Shown: positions 23,292 through 38,636 of the stretch, piece by piece
Layout: the number at the start of each line of letters is the position of its first letter
Position numbering within the stretch: the first letter of the stretch is position 1
Program-made: the position numbers and the translations under genes
NCBI GenBank assembly: GCA_030248295.1
Contig: JASANH010000850.1
Coordinates: 806,001 to 870,000, forward strand
DNA length: 64,000 nucleotides
Direction of reading: 5' to 3'
DNA from: Mesodorylaimus sp. YZB2_4
Taxonomy: Eukaryota > Nematoda > Enoplea > Dorylaimida > Dorylaimidae
Notes under the pieces: model-generated
Database searches by the model: none
What the model saw: the letters and a program-made list of their open reading frames with translations, nothing else
What the model was told of the DNA's origin: nothing

Positions 23292-25929
23292 ATGATGGCA
23301 AAGTGCCGAATGCTTTTCCTTTGGATAGGGTCGTAGAAAGTTACGTTTTGTACTAATAATGCGCGTTGGCGAGATGGCTAGTGTTGCTATATGGTTCTTC
23401 ATATGGATATTATTTATTAGCAGGTTTTTATAGTCACCGTTCCAGCATCCTTCATGTTGCACTGTTCAAGGTGAAAAGCGCTGTATTTTAACATTATTGT
23501 ACGTTTCGTTTTTGGTGTCTGTAATTGGTTAATATTTTATTTGCTTTATAAAAATATGTGGGAGTATCGATAACTGGAGTCGAGTTGTGGGTTTAGCTTC
23601 GAATTTCGCGCCATGAAGTGCGTGATGCGCAGGCTAGGAATGGTTTTTATTACAGTGCGCTGCAAAGGAGAGGGAATGCGTTTTTTGTTTTGGAACTTGG
23701 TGCTTGTATGACATTGTCAAAATCTGTTCAGCGATTATCGAAATCGAAATAGCCCTCTTGATTTCAAAATCGTGAAGTTTTCGTGCTCTGCTCACTCGAT
23801 CCATTTTTTGAGAATGTCGTATCGGTTGCCTGTGGTGTTTTTCCCCGAGAACTTTGGTGTAATTGATTTGGAGAATATTCAGAATGGCGATGGCGAAGAT
23901 GGTGTGGGAAGTGGAGGGCGGTAAGTATTGGCTTATGGGATCTTATGTTTGGAAAGGGAAAAATGAGCGATTGGGTAGCTATATTTAGGCGATGCATTAC
24001 TGTCGACAGCGGCTGTGATTGTGAAAAGTAGGGGCGGTGATCTGCCTTGTTCCCAATTATTGAGCACATGACAAATGTTCGGGCGTGGATCGGTTGTCGT
24101 CTTTTAGCAGCGGCCTTCTTTGGGTCCCATTAGCGCCAGTTTGAGTTTCCACGGGAGCAGGGATGTTTTTGCTACGGAAGACGCACTCTATGGTTTGCAC
24201 TTGGTCCAAGTGAACGTATGTTGATTTTTGTCGGTAGCGGTGGCATTTTATTGATCATCGGAATCCTATTGAGCTCGGTTTTGAAGATGGGCGAGAGAGT
24301 GAGAGGGAAAAAGGATGGCATAACGGGTACTATATGGTCTGGTTGCGCATTTTGAGTCTTGGCTGACCATTTTCTATTCGGCGCCATTTCCTTACTCGAC
24401 GGGTGTTAGAGGAGTCGAGTTGCGCCACTGTTCCAAGCTATGCGCCTCGATGGCGGCAGCGCCCTTATCCGGCTTCGTCCTCGGGGAAGACTAGTGTCTG
24501 AAGCTGAGGGTAGTAACGCTAATAAAGCTTCGTCGATAGCCGCTCCTTTTAACGAACAAGCGCAACATTATCAGCCCGTCGTCGTTGTCCTTGCTTTTTT
24601 CGTGAGTCGTCTAATTCTCGACGGAACGACTTTTCTCGCCTGTTTTCATTTGACGCTAATATTGCCGACACGAATTACTGCTTATCCCCGCGAGAAGTCT
24701 TCTCAGTGGCTTAGTGCTTCAAGCGCACTTGTTGGTTGGTTTTGACAGCGCGAGTGAATGACCGACTTTAGCTATCTTCAGCCGCACCAAGGAAATTCGA
24801 AGTGATTGCCACGGTTTGCCCTCGTTTTGATGGGAATAATGAGACGATAGAGGAACAGTTGGTTTTAGTGATGCGAAAAGTACATTGCCATTATTAACTT
24901 TGTCAGAATTTGAATTGGAATTTTCGGTCGGGTTGTTTTCCATGGAAGCCGGGGGATCGGAATCGGAGAAGTATTTGTCTTCGAAACGAAATAGTACACC
25001 AGAGTCTTCGCATAACCATAGCCTCCGGTTTAACTATCGAGACGGCAGAGCCCATTCGGTATCCATATCATCCGGGTGCAAGTCGGTGGATAATTTTATA
25101 GCATCGAATGCGGGGCCTAATTCCAGCTTATCAAACATACATAATGACGATTCCGATCAAGCTAAGGCCTTGGAGACTGTTGGAGAAAGCGAAAAAATCT
25201 TGCACCCACGCGAACTTCAGAAATTTCTTGCTTGGACGCTAATCATGTGCAGAAAAATTAGGTGGGAACGAGAGGAATGAGAAAAGGACCAAGCAGAACT
25301 GCGTCTCTATTATGGCACGCCTAGTAGGGTCGAGGAAACACCTTCCCACGAGCATCACAGTTTTCTGTAGCTGATTCTATGCTTCAAATTGATATGCTAG
25401 GACAGGCTTCGCTCGAATGAGTATGCGGGAATAATCTTTGGAGGACTATTTTGGTTAGCCGCCACTGGTCATTTGTACTCACATCTCGTCCATGCCACCT
25501 AATCTTATTGGGCTTCCAGATGCCGTCCGCCTCAGCTATCTACTCAAGCCACCTTAATGGTTTCCGTTTTTAATAGCTGGCTGGACGGAAACAGGTGTTG
25601 TGTAGGTGCTCCAGTGAGTACTGACGTATGCAGATTTAAATCACGGGCTGCTCCTTGGATTAGGTCAGACACCGCGGCCATTAGCAAAGAAGATTTCTAG
25701 TGCAATAGTGGCAAAAACGGGTCCTTTTTATGTTTGCTTTAAATAATATGTTCGAGGTTCACTTGACACAAATGGGGAGGGTGAGAACCTGAGTTTGCAG
25801 CAGTGGCTAAGCGGGCGAAGGCACGCGTGCGTGATGGAAATTGGTTCTCATGGACTTGAATTAACGGAGCACATTTTTAGGCACCTGTCTTGCATTGAGT
25901 GAATAGATAAGGTGTCTCCTTTTTTGCAG
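23292..25929. other. Region between ARNT and the first certain Homer exon
   Basis: Two open pieces are candidate first exons of Homer. One is 23814-23920 (opens MSYRLPVVFFPENFG, followed by GTAAGT). The other is 24942-25261 (opens MEAGGSESEKY, followed by GTGGGA). Both end with two bases that join in phase to the exon at 25930. Neither matches Homer sequence I know. The rest shows no supportable gene. Confidence 0.3.
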
Positions 25930-28900
25930 AGAGCATCCAGTGTTTAGTGCGGAGGCTCAAGTGTATCAGTTGGATACGAAATCTCGGGATCGAACATGGA
26001 TCGAAATGTCATCGCAGCCAGTGTTCGTACATTTTTACAACGATCTTGTTCGGAGGACGTATCGAGTCTTGTGCGTGGATGGAAGCAAAGTAAGGAAGGG
26101 TCGCGTGTCTTCGAAGGGGGCTAGTAGGAGTGGCATCATTTTATTACGTATTGATTGTCGCATATGCTTTTGGCCGGGCTTCAAAAACGAGATGCTCATC
26201 GGGTTGCCGAGTAGAATTCAATAAGACAGTGATTTGTGAAACTGTCGGTCATGCCTCAAAAAATACATTTGCTATTCCGAGGAAAGAGAGTGATGTATTT
26301 TTCTGGTGATAATTAAATTTCTCTTGTTTTTCTGCACCTGGTGTAGGAGCTCACGGTCTCGTATGAATATTCTGATAAGGGTGTGGTTTTAGCCGTTAAT
26401 CAATTGTTCGTTGAACACATCGATTGTGCTGACGAAAACGAGCTCCAAGTTTGTGCAGTGGTTGGATCCGAGAACGAAGACATTGTACGGATTTGGTTTC
26501 TCTCGCGAAGCCAATGTGGGCGTGGTAGGTTGCTGGTCGGATGTGCACGACAAGAAGCTAAATTTATTGTTTTCTTCGTAGTTTTTGAACAGATTTAAAG
26601 AACTGCAGAAGAAAATCAGCGATGGGACTAGTTCTATTCAAACCTACAGTGTGTGCGACTCGTCGGCTGATCTTACTGGCTCGATGGTAAGTCCGGATAT
26701 GGGTGGGTTGGGCCTGGCTGCTGGATGGATTGTAAGAGGTTCCCCACCTTGTCTGGTGAAGGAAACGTCTCACTGATCGTGAGACATGCGACGTTTCCCC
26801 CACCAAAGTTGCCTGGTCCAAGGACAAAATAGACGAGCCTTAAATGTTTCGCAAATGAGAAAACTGCTTCGCTAAAATCTGCAGCTGCCATGCTGGTGAA
26901 TTTACTAAAGTCCCACTGCCTAAATGTATATCTTTTCTTTTTACTGATTTCCAGTGTTGGGCAGTTCTGAATTTGGGGCACTTTTTTACATACAGTACAC
27001 TCGTATTGGCAGCATGTCAAATATCCCTTCTGAAATACGTGGGAGGTCAAAAAGTTAGTAGCCTGAGTATAGAGTACCTGGCTGCAGTAGCGAAATTTGT
27101 ACTTAACACTAGCGTTCGACCGGGAGTGAGTTTTTCGGGGACGGGGATATTTCGGGGCTGTAGGGAGACAACCCCAGCGTGGATGGGGATGAGAAAAAGC
27201 TTTCTCTGTGTCAAAGTCTGCTTATGTGTTCATTTCTTGACATGTTCTAAAAACTTCATGAAGTTTACCCTGCGTTTTTTTACCAGACGCCTTCACATGT
27301 ACTGTGAATCTATTGCGGATTAGCAGAGAAAAGAACGATGGGGTCGGGGCCATGATGGAACACTTCTTTACACTGCACACATTATGCGAGCCTATCACAC
27401 TCGTACTGCCTTTTGCAACCCATTTCGTACCTGCATATTAGTGTTCGGCCGTGGGTCGAGGTTCACAAGCAAGATGCAACCAGTAAGCTGTTTCTCAATT
27501 CGAAGACAAGACGCACAAGGATGCCTGCTCCTTGCTCGTAAAAAATTGCGTTTTTTTTTCTTCTAGCGTAATTAAAAATCAGTGTGTAGGCCTGCTTCGT
27601 CCAAATCGGTTGCCTTTTTATTCCTGGGGGTAATTTATCTCTTGAAAATACAATCAGAAAAGCATGGAAATAGACTGGACTAGTAGGATACATCACAAAA
27701 TAAGTTGAGCACTGTTAGCAAAACCTCGGCCCATCCTCGACTACCAACCCCGACCCCGACCTCGACAAAAGTCGCTCTCGGCCGAACACTACTGCACATC
27801 AGGCGAAAAATTGTCGTGGAAAACCGTCACATGTCTCAATGGGAGGAATCGTTCAATGCCCACTGTACTGTACGAGCATGTGAAAATGCTCACCGGATGC
27901 TGTGCCCAACCAAATGTCGTGGAGTAGTGACCAGTGGAGATATGGCATCGTGCCAAACTCCTGGGGCAGCCGCCCAAGTGTCCATAGCGGGTGCTATCAG
28001 GCGTACAGAGGATCGATTACCAGACAGACAGGCTCAGCACAGAATATAAGACGAAGATGCCGAGGTTGATTACTTATTGGAATGTGATTTGTGAGTGATG
28101 CGGACTCCCTTTTTAGGAGATAGCTGCTACTGGACTCGACGCTGGGGGCATGAGCGACAGTCAAACCTACCTGGCCGAGTTGGAGCGCTTGAAGGCGGCG
28201 TTGGCAGACAGGTGAGTGTCAGGGTTCCTCTGTTTTTGGCGGAGGTGCAATCCAGTGTTGTGTTTTAGTTCAGCGACGGCTAAAGCGTGGGGTCGGGAAC
28301 TGGAGAGGATCACTAAGCAAAATGAAGAGTTGAAAGCCAAATTGGATGCTATGGTGCTGTTGCATCGAGGCGGTCGTTGCTACTCTCACGTAAGCCAAGT
28401 GCAATGGGTATATGGGTCAAGATTCAGTGGGTTCGTTGCAGGGCGAGATTGGTGCTCATGCGGGCCGCGTTGGGGAATCTGCGCAAGTGCCTGGGGCGGA
28501 GCGTGGTTCAATGCATCACACGCAACCCATTTCTCCGTTTCGTGACGCGTTTAAGGTACGTAGTCTCCGCCCTTGCATAGCGCGCGTAATAATTGGGTTC
28601 GTTTCTTGAGCAGCAACGAAATGTAATTGACGAACTGGTTGGAATTGGAGGTTCTGCGGTCATTGCTGAGCAGCTACAGGTAGGGAATCACTGGCCAAAT
28701 ACCGCCCCTTACGTTTTTTATAATTGGGCAAAGATGAGGGGTAAATTTTCCTGTTTTCCAATTTGGGTTTAGGTGCAAGTGTTTTTCCGTTTCCATGGGG
28801 TTTGCTGACAGCGCCTGCTAGCGATATTTCGTCCTTTTTTCTTGATTCCGGCATCTTAGGGATCATACCATGCGCAAGACCGTTTCACTGCTGGATAGCA

Positions 28901-29127
28901 GACCAATCCCAGCAGGTGCCAATAGCACCTCATAATCAGTCCTATTGACTGATTTACAGATGATGATGGAAGAGAATAAGGCATTGCAACGTCGTTTGCA
29001 TTCTTGCGATTCATGCCACGAGTCGCATGTCGGAAGCCGTCCGGTCATTTTGGAACTTCAAAGGGCGATTGGAGACAAGTTGGCAGAAGCGTTGAACCTA
29101 CACAAGGCATTGACTCGTATGCTTTAA
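25930..29127 (+). CDS. HOMER: Homer scaffold protein (first exon unresolved)
   Basis: Postsynaptic scaffold that links metabotropic glutamate receptors, IP3 and ryanodine receptors and Shank through an EVH1 domain and a C-terminal coiled coil. Exons: 25930-26089, 26393-26524, 26582-26686, 28117-28211, 28269-28389, 28442-28555, 28614-28679, 28960-29127. EVH1 begins EHPVFSAEAQVYQLD, continues through YRVLCVDGSK and INCS...LTKTSSKFVQW, and ends at FGFSREANVG plus FLNRFKELQKK, closely following vertebrate Homer. The middle exon SSATAKAWGRELERITKQNE matches the start of the Homer coiled coil. The last exon is helical and ends at ALTRML. About 320 aa of the product are visible. The first exon must supply the Met and two bases of a split codon; see 23292-25929. 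AATAAA at 29300. The third intron (26687-28116) holds a mariner remnant. Confidence 0.9.
27040..27110 (+). mobile_element. Solo mariner end inside a Homer intron
   Basis: This stretch matches the left terminus of the mariner at 2245 onward: GGGAGGTCAAAAAGTTAGTA then GCCTGAGTA, then a block ending CGAAATTTGTACT. Only about 70 bp of the end is recognisable. No transposase follows. Confidence 0.7.
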
Positions 29128-29347
29128 GGAAATGATTTGCTAGAATAATGTTCGCTGCCTTTTAAGGTTATATAATTGCTGGTAATAATGGCGTCTGATA
29201 TTCGGATGCTTTCAGGTCGGAGCGTTTATGGTGAGAGCCTGTGTCTTGATAGAACTAGCTTCATCTTTTCGCGTAAGCATATCAGAAATTCCTGTAATCA
29301 ATAAAGCAAATGCAGCAAAGCAGTTCATGGTTTACAGCCACTGGCTG

Positions 29348-29959
29348 TCAATTTCTTTGCGGTTCTTGTCGTTCCGATTCATCATCATCTTCGATTATTT
29401 GAACGTTGCCTGGCTGGTTCTCCTTGATCATCGCGAGAAGTCGTTCGGTGGCCGAGAGCTCGCCGGTGGCGTAAAGACCTACTTCGTGATCGGGATATTG
29501 CAAAATGTTGCGATCGGTCGGTAAATTGGTAAATGGATTCCAAAACCCTTGAATTGACGGGTATTGGGTGTGATGAGGAAGTTTGAAATGAACGATTCGC
29601 TGACCAGATCGCGTGCGTAAATAATTGATCCAACGATTGACTTCAACTCGATCGAAACCGCTCATGTGAATACTGGCGTGACGTCCATTTAAATAATCTC
29701 CGATTACGTATGGCGATTTCATATGGACTGGTCGTAAATAGACTACTACGCCGGGATTCGAGTTGGCGAAATTTAGTAAATCGTGTTCGATAAATTGACG
29801 AACTCCGAAACTGTCGATGCGTGTACGACAGAAGTTGAAGGTGAGTCGTTGCAATTGGATGACGAATCGACCCACACCGTTCTTGAGCACTGTTTTTGGA
29901 TAACCTTGCGGAAGCCAGGCCCAAAGGCGACTGCGATAACCAATTTTCATATTACCCAT
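29348..29959 (-). CDS. MRPL43: Mitochondrial ribosomal protein L43
   Basis: Large-subunit protein of the mitochondrial ribosome (mL43), with a thioredoxin-like fold. Single exon, 203 aa from ATG 29959. Family signatures: NGVGRFVIQLQRLTFNFCR, then FANSNPGVVVYLRP, GDYLNGR and PSIQGFWNPFTNLPT near the end of the conserved core. The acidic C-terminal tail after that is lineage-specific. The open frame extends upstream without an ATG, so the assigned Met is the first one available. It is convergent with Homer, whose stop lies about 220 bp away. Confidence 0.93.
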   Translation of the reverse strand: MGNMKIGYRSRLWAWLPQGYPKTVLKNGVGRFVIQLQRLTFNFCRTRIDSFGVRQFIEHDLLNFANSNPGVVVYLRPVHMKSPYVIGDYLNGRHASIHMSGFDRVEVNRWINYLRTRSGQRIVHFKLPHHTQYPSIQGFWNPFTNLPTDRNILQYPDHEVGLYATGELSATERLLAMIKENQPGNVQIIEDDDESERQEPQRN

Positions 29960-31292
29960 GATTTGCGATTTAGCAAAACTATTTAAATATCTCAAATATT
30001 GCAAAGGTCGTCGATAAACTGAATCCAGCCGACTTCGAAATGATCGATCGCGGCGGATTACTGTACTCGGTTAGCTGGGCACTTCCGCGACAAAGTTGGC
30101 GTAGCGCGGGAATTTCAAATGCAAACTTGTTCCTCGATAAGTAGGAATATGACGTCGTTCATTCGATTGCCGGATAGACTGTGTGTTCAGCTGTTCTTTA
30201 CGCAATTTCGTAAGAATAGAAAAAAAGGGGCGGTAGCGAGCTCAGGTCAGTTCAGTTCGCCAAGTTTCGATGTCGTCTGGCATGGGGTGCAGTTGTTTCT
30301 CCCCAAATGGAGCTATCTGCTGCAAGAATGTTTTTAGCCAGCAGCAGATAAGATATAAGATGGCGGGCAGGTAAGTTGTCAGTGTAAATAGACTCCATGG
30401 CAACTGCGGGTTACTGTACACCTCGACCGTATCAGCCTGTCGATCGGGTGCTCGCTCGATGACAAAAGGTCCGCCCACGTTGGAAAACGATAGTGATAAG
30501 TCGAGAAGGTCTTATCTAGCTGTCTCGGTTCTGTCGATTTGTATTGGCGCTTTGCGTCGAGTCTGCAGGAGGCAGCGAGGGGGGAGAACTGCTCTTCACG
30601 CGCCTCGTAGCAGCTGCCGCTCGCGGCTGTTCCGACGGCCGCCGCAACCTTGCTGCCAACCGGCTGCGCGGGCCACCACGACAGAGAGAACGAGGTGCGT
30701 GCGTCTTCTTTCAGGTTTCCACGCAGCTGCCTGTTCGGTTTTGGTTGTCGTCGTCGTCGTCGGCATTCTTAGGCCGTATTATTTTTTTCCTTGTTGGTTT
30801 ACCCGTCGTCCGAGGACGACCGTTTGGCAAATTTCCCATCGCGTCATCGTGGTGGGTCCTCCGACTGTGTTCATTTGTAATAATTGATCAAAGAATATAA
30901 AATACGCCGGACTGTATTAACAGCATGCCAGAACGTTACCTATATTCTAACGTCCCCCAGCTGCGTTATTTTTTCTAAACGAGCGTTCAGGGTGGTTCGT
31001 TAAAATGGATGTTCGTTAGCTGTAAGGCAGAGTCTAATTACGTTCAATTTCTTTCCACGAACTTGGATCGACATTGGACCATTTTCTCCTTTCTCATCTC
31101 TTCTCCGCACGACGTCTTTTTGTCATCCTTATCATTTTCTCGCGATAAAAAATACAGGAGCGACTGAAGAAAAGGGAGAGCTGTTTTCTTTCGACAAGGT
31201 CATTATATTGGTTTACGGTCGAGGAAATCTCTTTTGCGGAGTCCGAAATTTTATTGCTACGCTAATCTGGAGATTTACGGGTGTTGCACAAA
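29960..31292. other. Interval between MRPL43 and the SAS-6 fusion gene
   Basis: Divergent promoter region, about 1.3 kb. It contains the possible minus-strand exon at 30242-30478 and a short (GTC)n run near 30743-30762. Nothing else could be supported. Confidence 0.45.
30242..30478 (-). CDS. Possible exon of a small membrane protein
   Basis: A 78-codon open stretch with no good ATG at its start. It encodes a polar segment (APDRQADTVEVYSNPQLPW), one strongly hydrophobic helix (TTYLPAILYLICCWL), then a polar tail ending in TELT. This is more protein-like than the other orphan frames nearby. I do not recognise the family. An upstream exon would be needed for a start codon and I could not place one. 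Confidence 0.28.
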   Translation of the reverse strand: MGGPFVIERAPDRQADTVEVYSNPQLPWSLFTLTTYLPAILYLICCWLKTFLQQIAPFGEKQLHPMPDDIETWRTELT

Positions 31293-35433
<4,141 letters not shown>

Positions 35434-36018
35434 TCAGGGTCTTGCGGGATCGGGTCTAGGAATTTATTGAGGTAAGGCCTGGAACAAATTGTACTCGTCT
35501 GGGAGTGGTTTGTGGGTCTCCTCGTGACGGACTCAGTTACTATTTATGGCATTTCACAAGTGTCAAAGCTACGTGTCCTGTGTTGTAAGTTAGAGTTAGA
35601 TTCGGTTGCAAGTTTGTACGTGTGTGGTTTATATCAATGATTTTGATATTTTATTATTTTCGATGAGAAATAGTTATTCGTAACAGCCCCGTGTCCTTTT
35701 CATGGTGCTCGCTGTATGAGTGTATTGAGTAGAATAGGAACGAGTCTAAGACTAAAGCAGGAGTATTCGTGATACCTACCAGTTTTACGGGCCGCGTGAT
35801 GTCTGAGTACCATGTGCACCGACACTATTTATCAGTTTCTGTGGCGATTTGTACAAAGCAGTAGGGTCCGCGCGACTACTATGATTGATGTATTACATAC
35901 GAGGCACGCACCTTATTCGATCACATGTGACAGAGTCTATTCGTTTGCCTTTACTAAACTACCTGTTTTGTGGTGATGTGTGAAATGAATCGCTGATTTG
36001 CGTGCTGCTAGCCAAGGC
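35434..36018. other. Convergent 3' interval
   Basis: 585 bp between the zinc-finger gene stop and the AMACR stop, both 3' ends. AT-rich, no gene seen. Confidence 0.6.
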
Positions 36019-38448
36019 TTATAGTTTGGACTGGATTTCTTGATGGTCGACTACGATGTTCTTGTTGGCCAGTTGTCGGATGTGCTCATCGGAATAGCCC
36101 AGTTCGGCCAGTATCTCGCGGGTATGCAGTCTCTTGGGACTAGTATCCAGTAGTTTTTCAGGGTCGGGCGCGGGTTCCCATTCGCATTCGGGTCGGGATG
36201 GATTTCGATAAAATGAGTTGCGCTCCTTGTTGTGTTCGTTGTGGCCCACTTCGATCAGCTCGAGGACGGGTGTGACACAGGCGTCGGAGTGGCGGAAGTA
36301 AGCTGCCCATTCGTCTCTGGTCTTTGTACGAAATTTGTCAGCGAGTAGACGACGAACAGTTTCGGGCTCGTCGAAAAGCTGACTGGAATCGATGTTCAAG
36401 TCGAGTTCTGAAACAGGAGGAGGTCGTGTTGGACAGGACAGCAACCAGGACAACTTACTGTCGAATAGTTCGCCATGGAATTGCGGTTCTAAGGCACCGA
36501 CGGCCACGTACTTGCCATCGGCAGTTTCGTACGTGTCGTAGACGGGTGACCCACCGTCCAACAAGTTTTCACCACGTCCCTTGCTCCAAACGAGATCCCA
36601 GCCCCGGGACTGGAATAGCCAGCTTGCCACGTAGGCGGCACCTTCGACCTGAAACGGCAATTTCTGAGGCACGTGCATAAACACTGCTCCGTCCAGACCC
36701 CAGGCGCGTCAAGTTTGCACACCTGCCAAGTGTCAATCCTTGGCACACGAGGGGATGATAAGGCACGTCCTGGCGTGAGACCCGGTCTGCTCGTAGTGCA
36801 TGGCGAGTGACAGCACACAGTGGGAACACTGGCGAACCAGGAGCCAATATCTGGCAGGGACAGTCTCCTCATCCGCTGCACTTGGCAGAACAGCACACTG
36901 CTTGTGAGTGCACGACGATTCGTCCATTGTCATACGGTCCCCGTTGAACACCCCATCAGTCAGCATTCAACGGATAAAAGTGCGTTCATTAGGCACGCGA
37001 GTCCACGAGTTCCACAGACACCCGTACAACAATTAGACCTCTGATTTTGACCAGCTTTTTGGCTTTGAGCTGAGCATTCTGTCATGAGCAGAGCAGAGCA
37101 ATGGCTACAGTACATCAAACCGTTGCATCCCTGTAATGGGCGTGTATCTTGTCTGCACCTGCGCACTGGTCAAGGCAGCTAGTCTGCCTCTCCTAGGTCC
37201 GACAAGAGTTTGCTCGAGGCTGAGCGACTGCTTTGGTCTGCAGGCATCGGATGGTATCTGGCATTGAGTCCACTTCAAGGCCAACACGTGCAGCTGCTCC
37301 TTGACCTGCGAGTCTAGACGACCTTGACAATGAGCTGTTAGCGAGGTGATGTGGATTGCGAGGGCTCGTTCCTGTGGCTTTCTTTGACTAGCTCTAGTTA
37401 TGTCAGGCTGGTGAAACATCAACCCGACAGGTTAGTCACGATTGACGGGCACAAGCTGACATGGTGTGAGCCACCTCCCTGTTTAAGAGTTATGCCAAAT
37501 CAAGTGTCAGTCTGGGTCGAGCGTAGTGCGAGCTCGGTCGAATCGGCTCGGTAGGCACTCACCATGCTTAGGTCAATAATCCTTCCCTTGCCCGTCTTCT
37601 GTCTTTCCAAGATTGCCAGTAAGATGCGAAATGCGCACATGAGACCGCCACCAGCAAAGTCAGCGATCAAGTTGATGGGCGCGTAGGGGCGGTCATTGGC
37701 ACGACCAAGCGTCGACAGAACACCTTAAGGGGCACGGGTGGTTTGGGAGAGGTGGTCTAGGCAAACAAGGTGTCTCTTACCACTGATAGCCAAGTAGTTG
37801 ATATCGTGGCCAGCCAGGTTCTTGTACGGGCCGTGTTGACCGTAGCCAGTCAGCCGGGCGTAAATCAGCTTCGGATTCCGTTGCCACAGTGCTTGCGGCC
37901 CGAGGCCCAGCTTCTCCATGACACCTAAAACGAGGTTGACAGAGACAAAAGGGAGATGTACAGTTGGCTACTTCAGGGGTTCGAACTGCAGCCTAATGCC
38001 TCCCTTGCGGACCTCCCGACGGATACGACCCGAACGGATGGTGGGGGGTCTGCGACCTCCAGGAGCGCAAGGTGCGAGAGAGTACGAGCCACCTAAAATG
38101 CCCAGCCCACCCAAAGGAGGGAAGGGAAACCCACTCACACTCTCGCCCACCTGGTCTGTACGGCTCAATAAGCACGTCCGATCGATCGCACAATTTCTTT
38201 ACGATGTCCACTCCCTCCGGCGACTTCAGATTCACAGCCACTGATCGCTTGCCTCGACCCAATTGCTCCACGTCCATGCCCATCGGAGCCTGAAATGAGA
38301 GCCTGCCCTGCACACCAGCCGACCGCACTTGCCACCCTACCTTGTCCACGCGGGTCACTTGGGCACCAAAGTCGGCCAATATCATTCCGCAAAAAGGGGC
38401 CGGCGCCAAACCGGCCATCTCGACCACACGAATACCAGCCAAGGCCAT
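36019..38448 (-). CDS. AMACR: Alpha-methylacyl-CoA racemase with C-terminal SKL
   Basis: Type III CoA-transferase-family enzyme that interconverts (R)- and (S)-2-methylacyl-CoA, needed for peroxisomal or mitochondrial beta-oxidation of branched chains. Six exons on the minus strand: 38448-38341, 38289-38151, 37924-37781, 37723-37563, 36648-36459, 36407-36019; 376 aa (human 382). N-terminus: [39 protein letters not shown] carries the catalytic His of [14 protein letters not shown] carries the catalytic Asp. [18 protein letters not shown] spans a splice. [20 protein letters not shown] is also family-typical. The last three residues are SKL, a classic PTS1 peroxisomal signal. The intron 36649-37562 is 914 nt. 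CCDC124 lies 188 bp upstream on the same strand. Confidence 0.95.
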
Positions 38449-38636
38449 CTCAAACAAACACAGTCAGCCCCTCCAAATGTGCACAATCAAGAAGGAAGTC
38501 GGATAGAGACAACGCAAAGACAAGGCGAAGACAAGGACAGCCCAAGTTATAGTTTACTAATAACTCTAGTCCAGAACTCCAGTACAAACCAAATCACCAT
38601 CTCTCCCATACAAAACGGAATACAACTGAATTGGAA

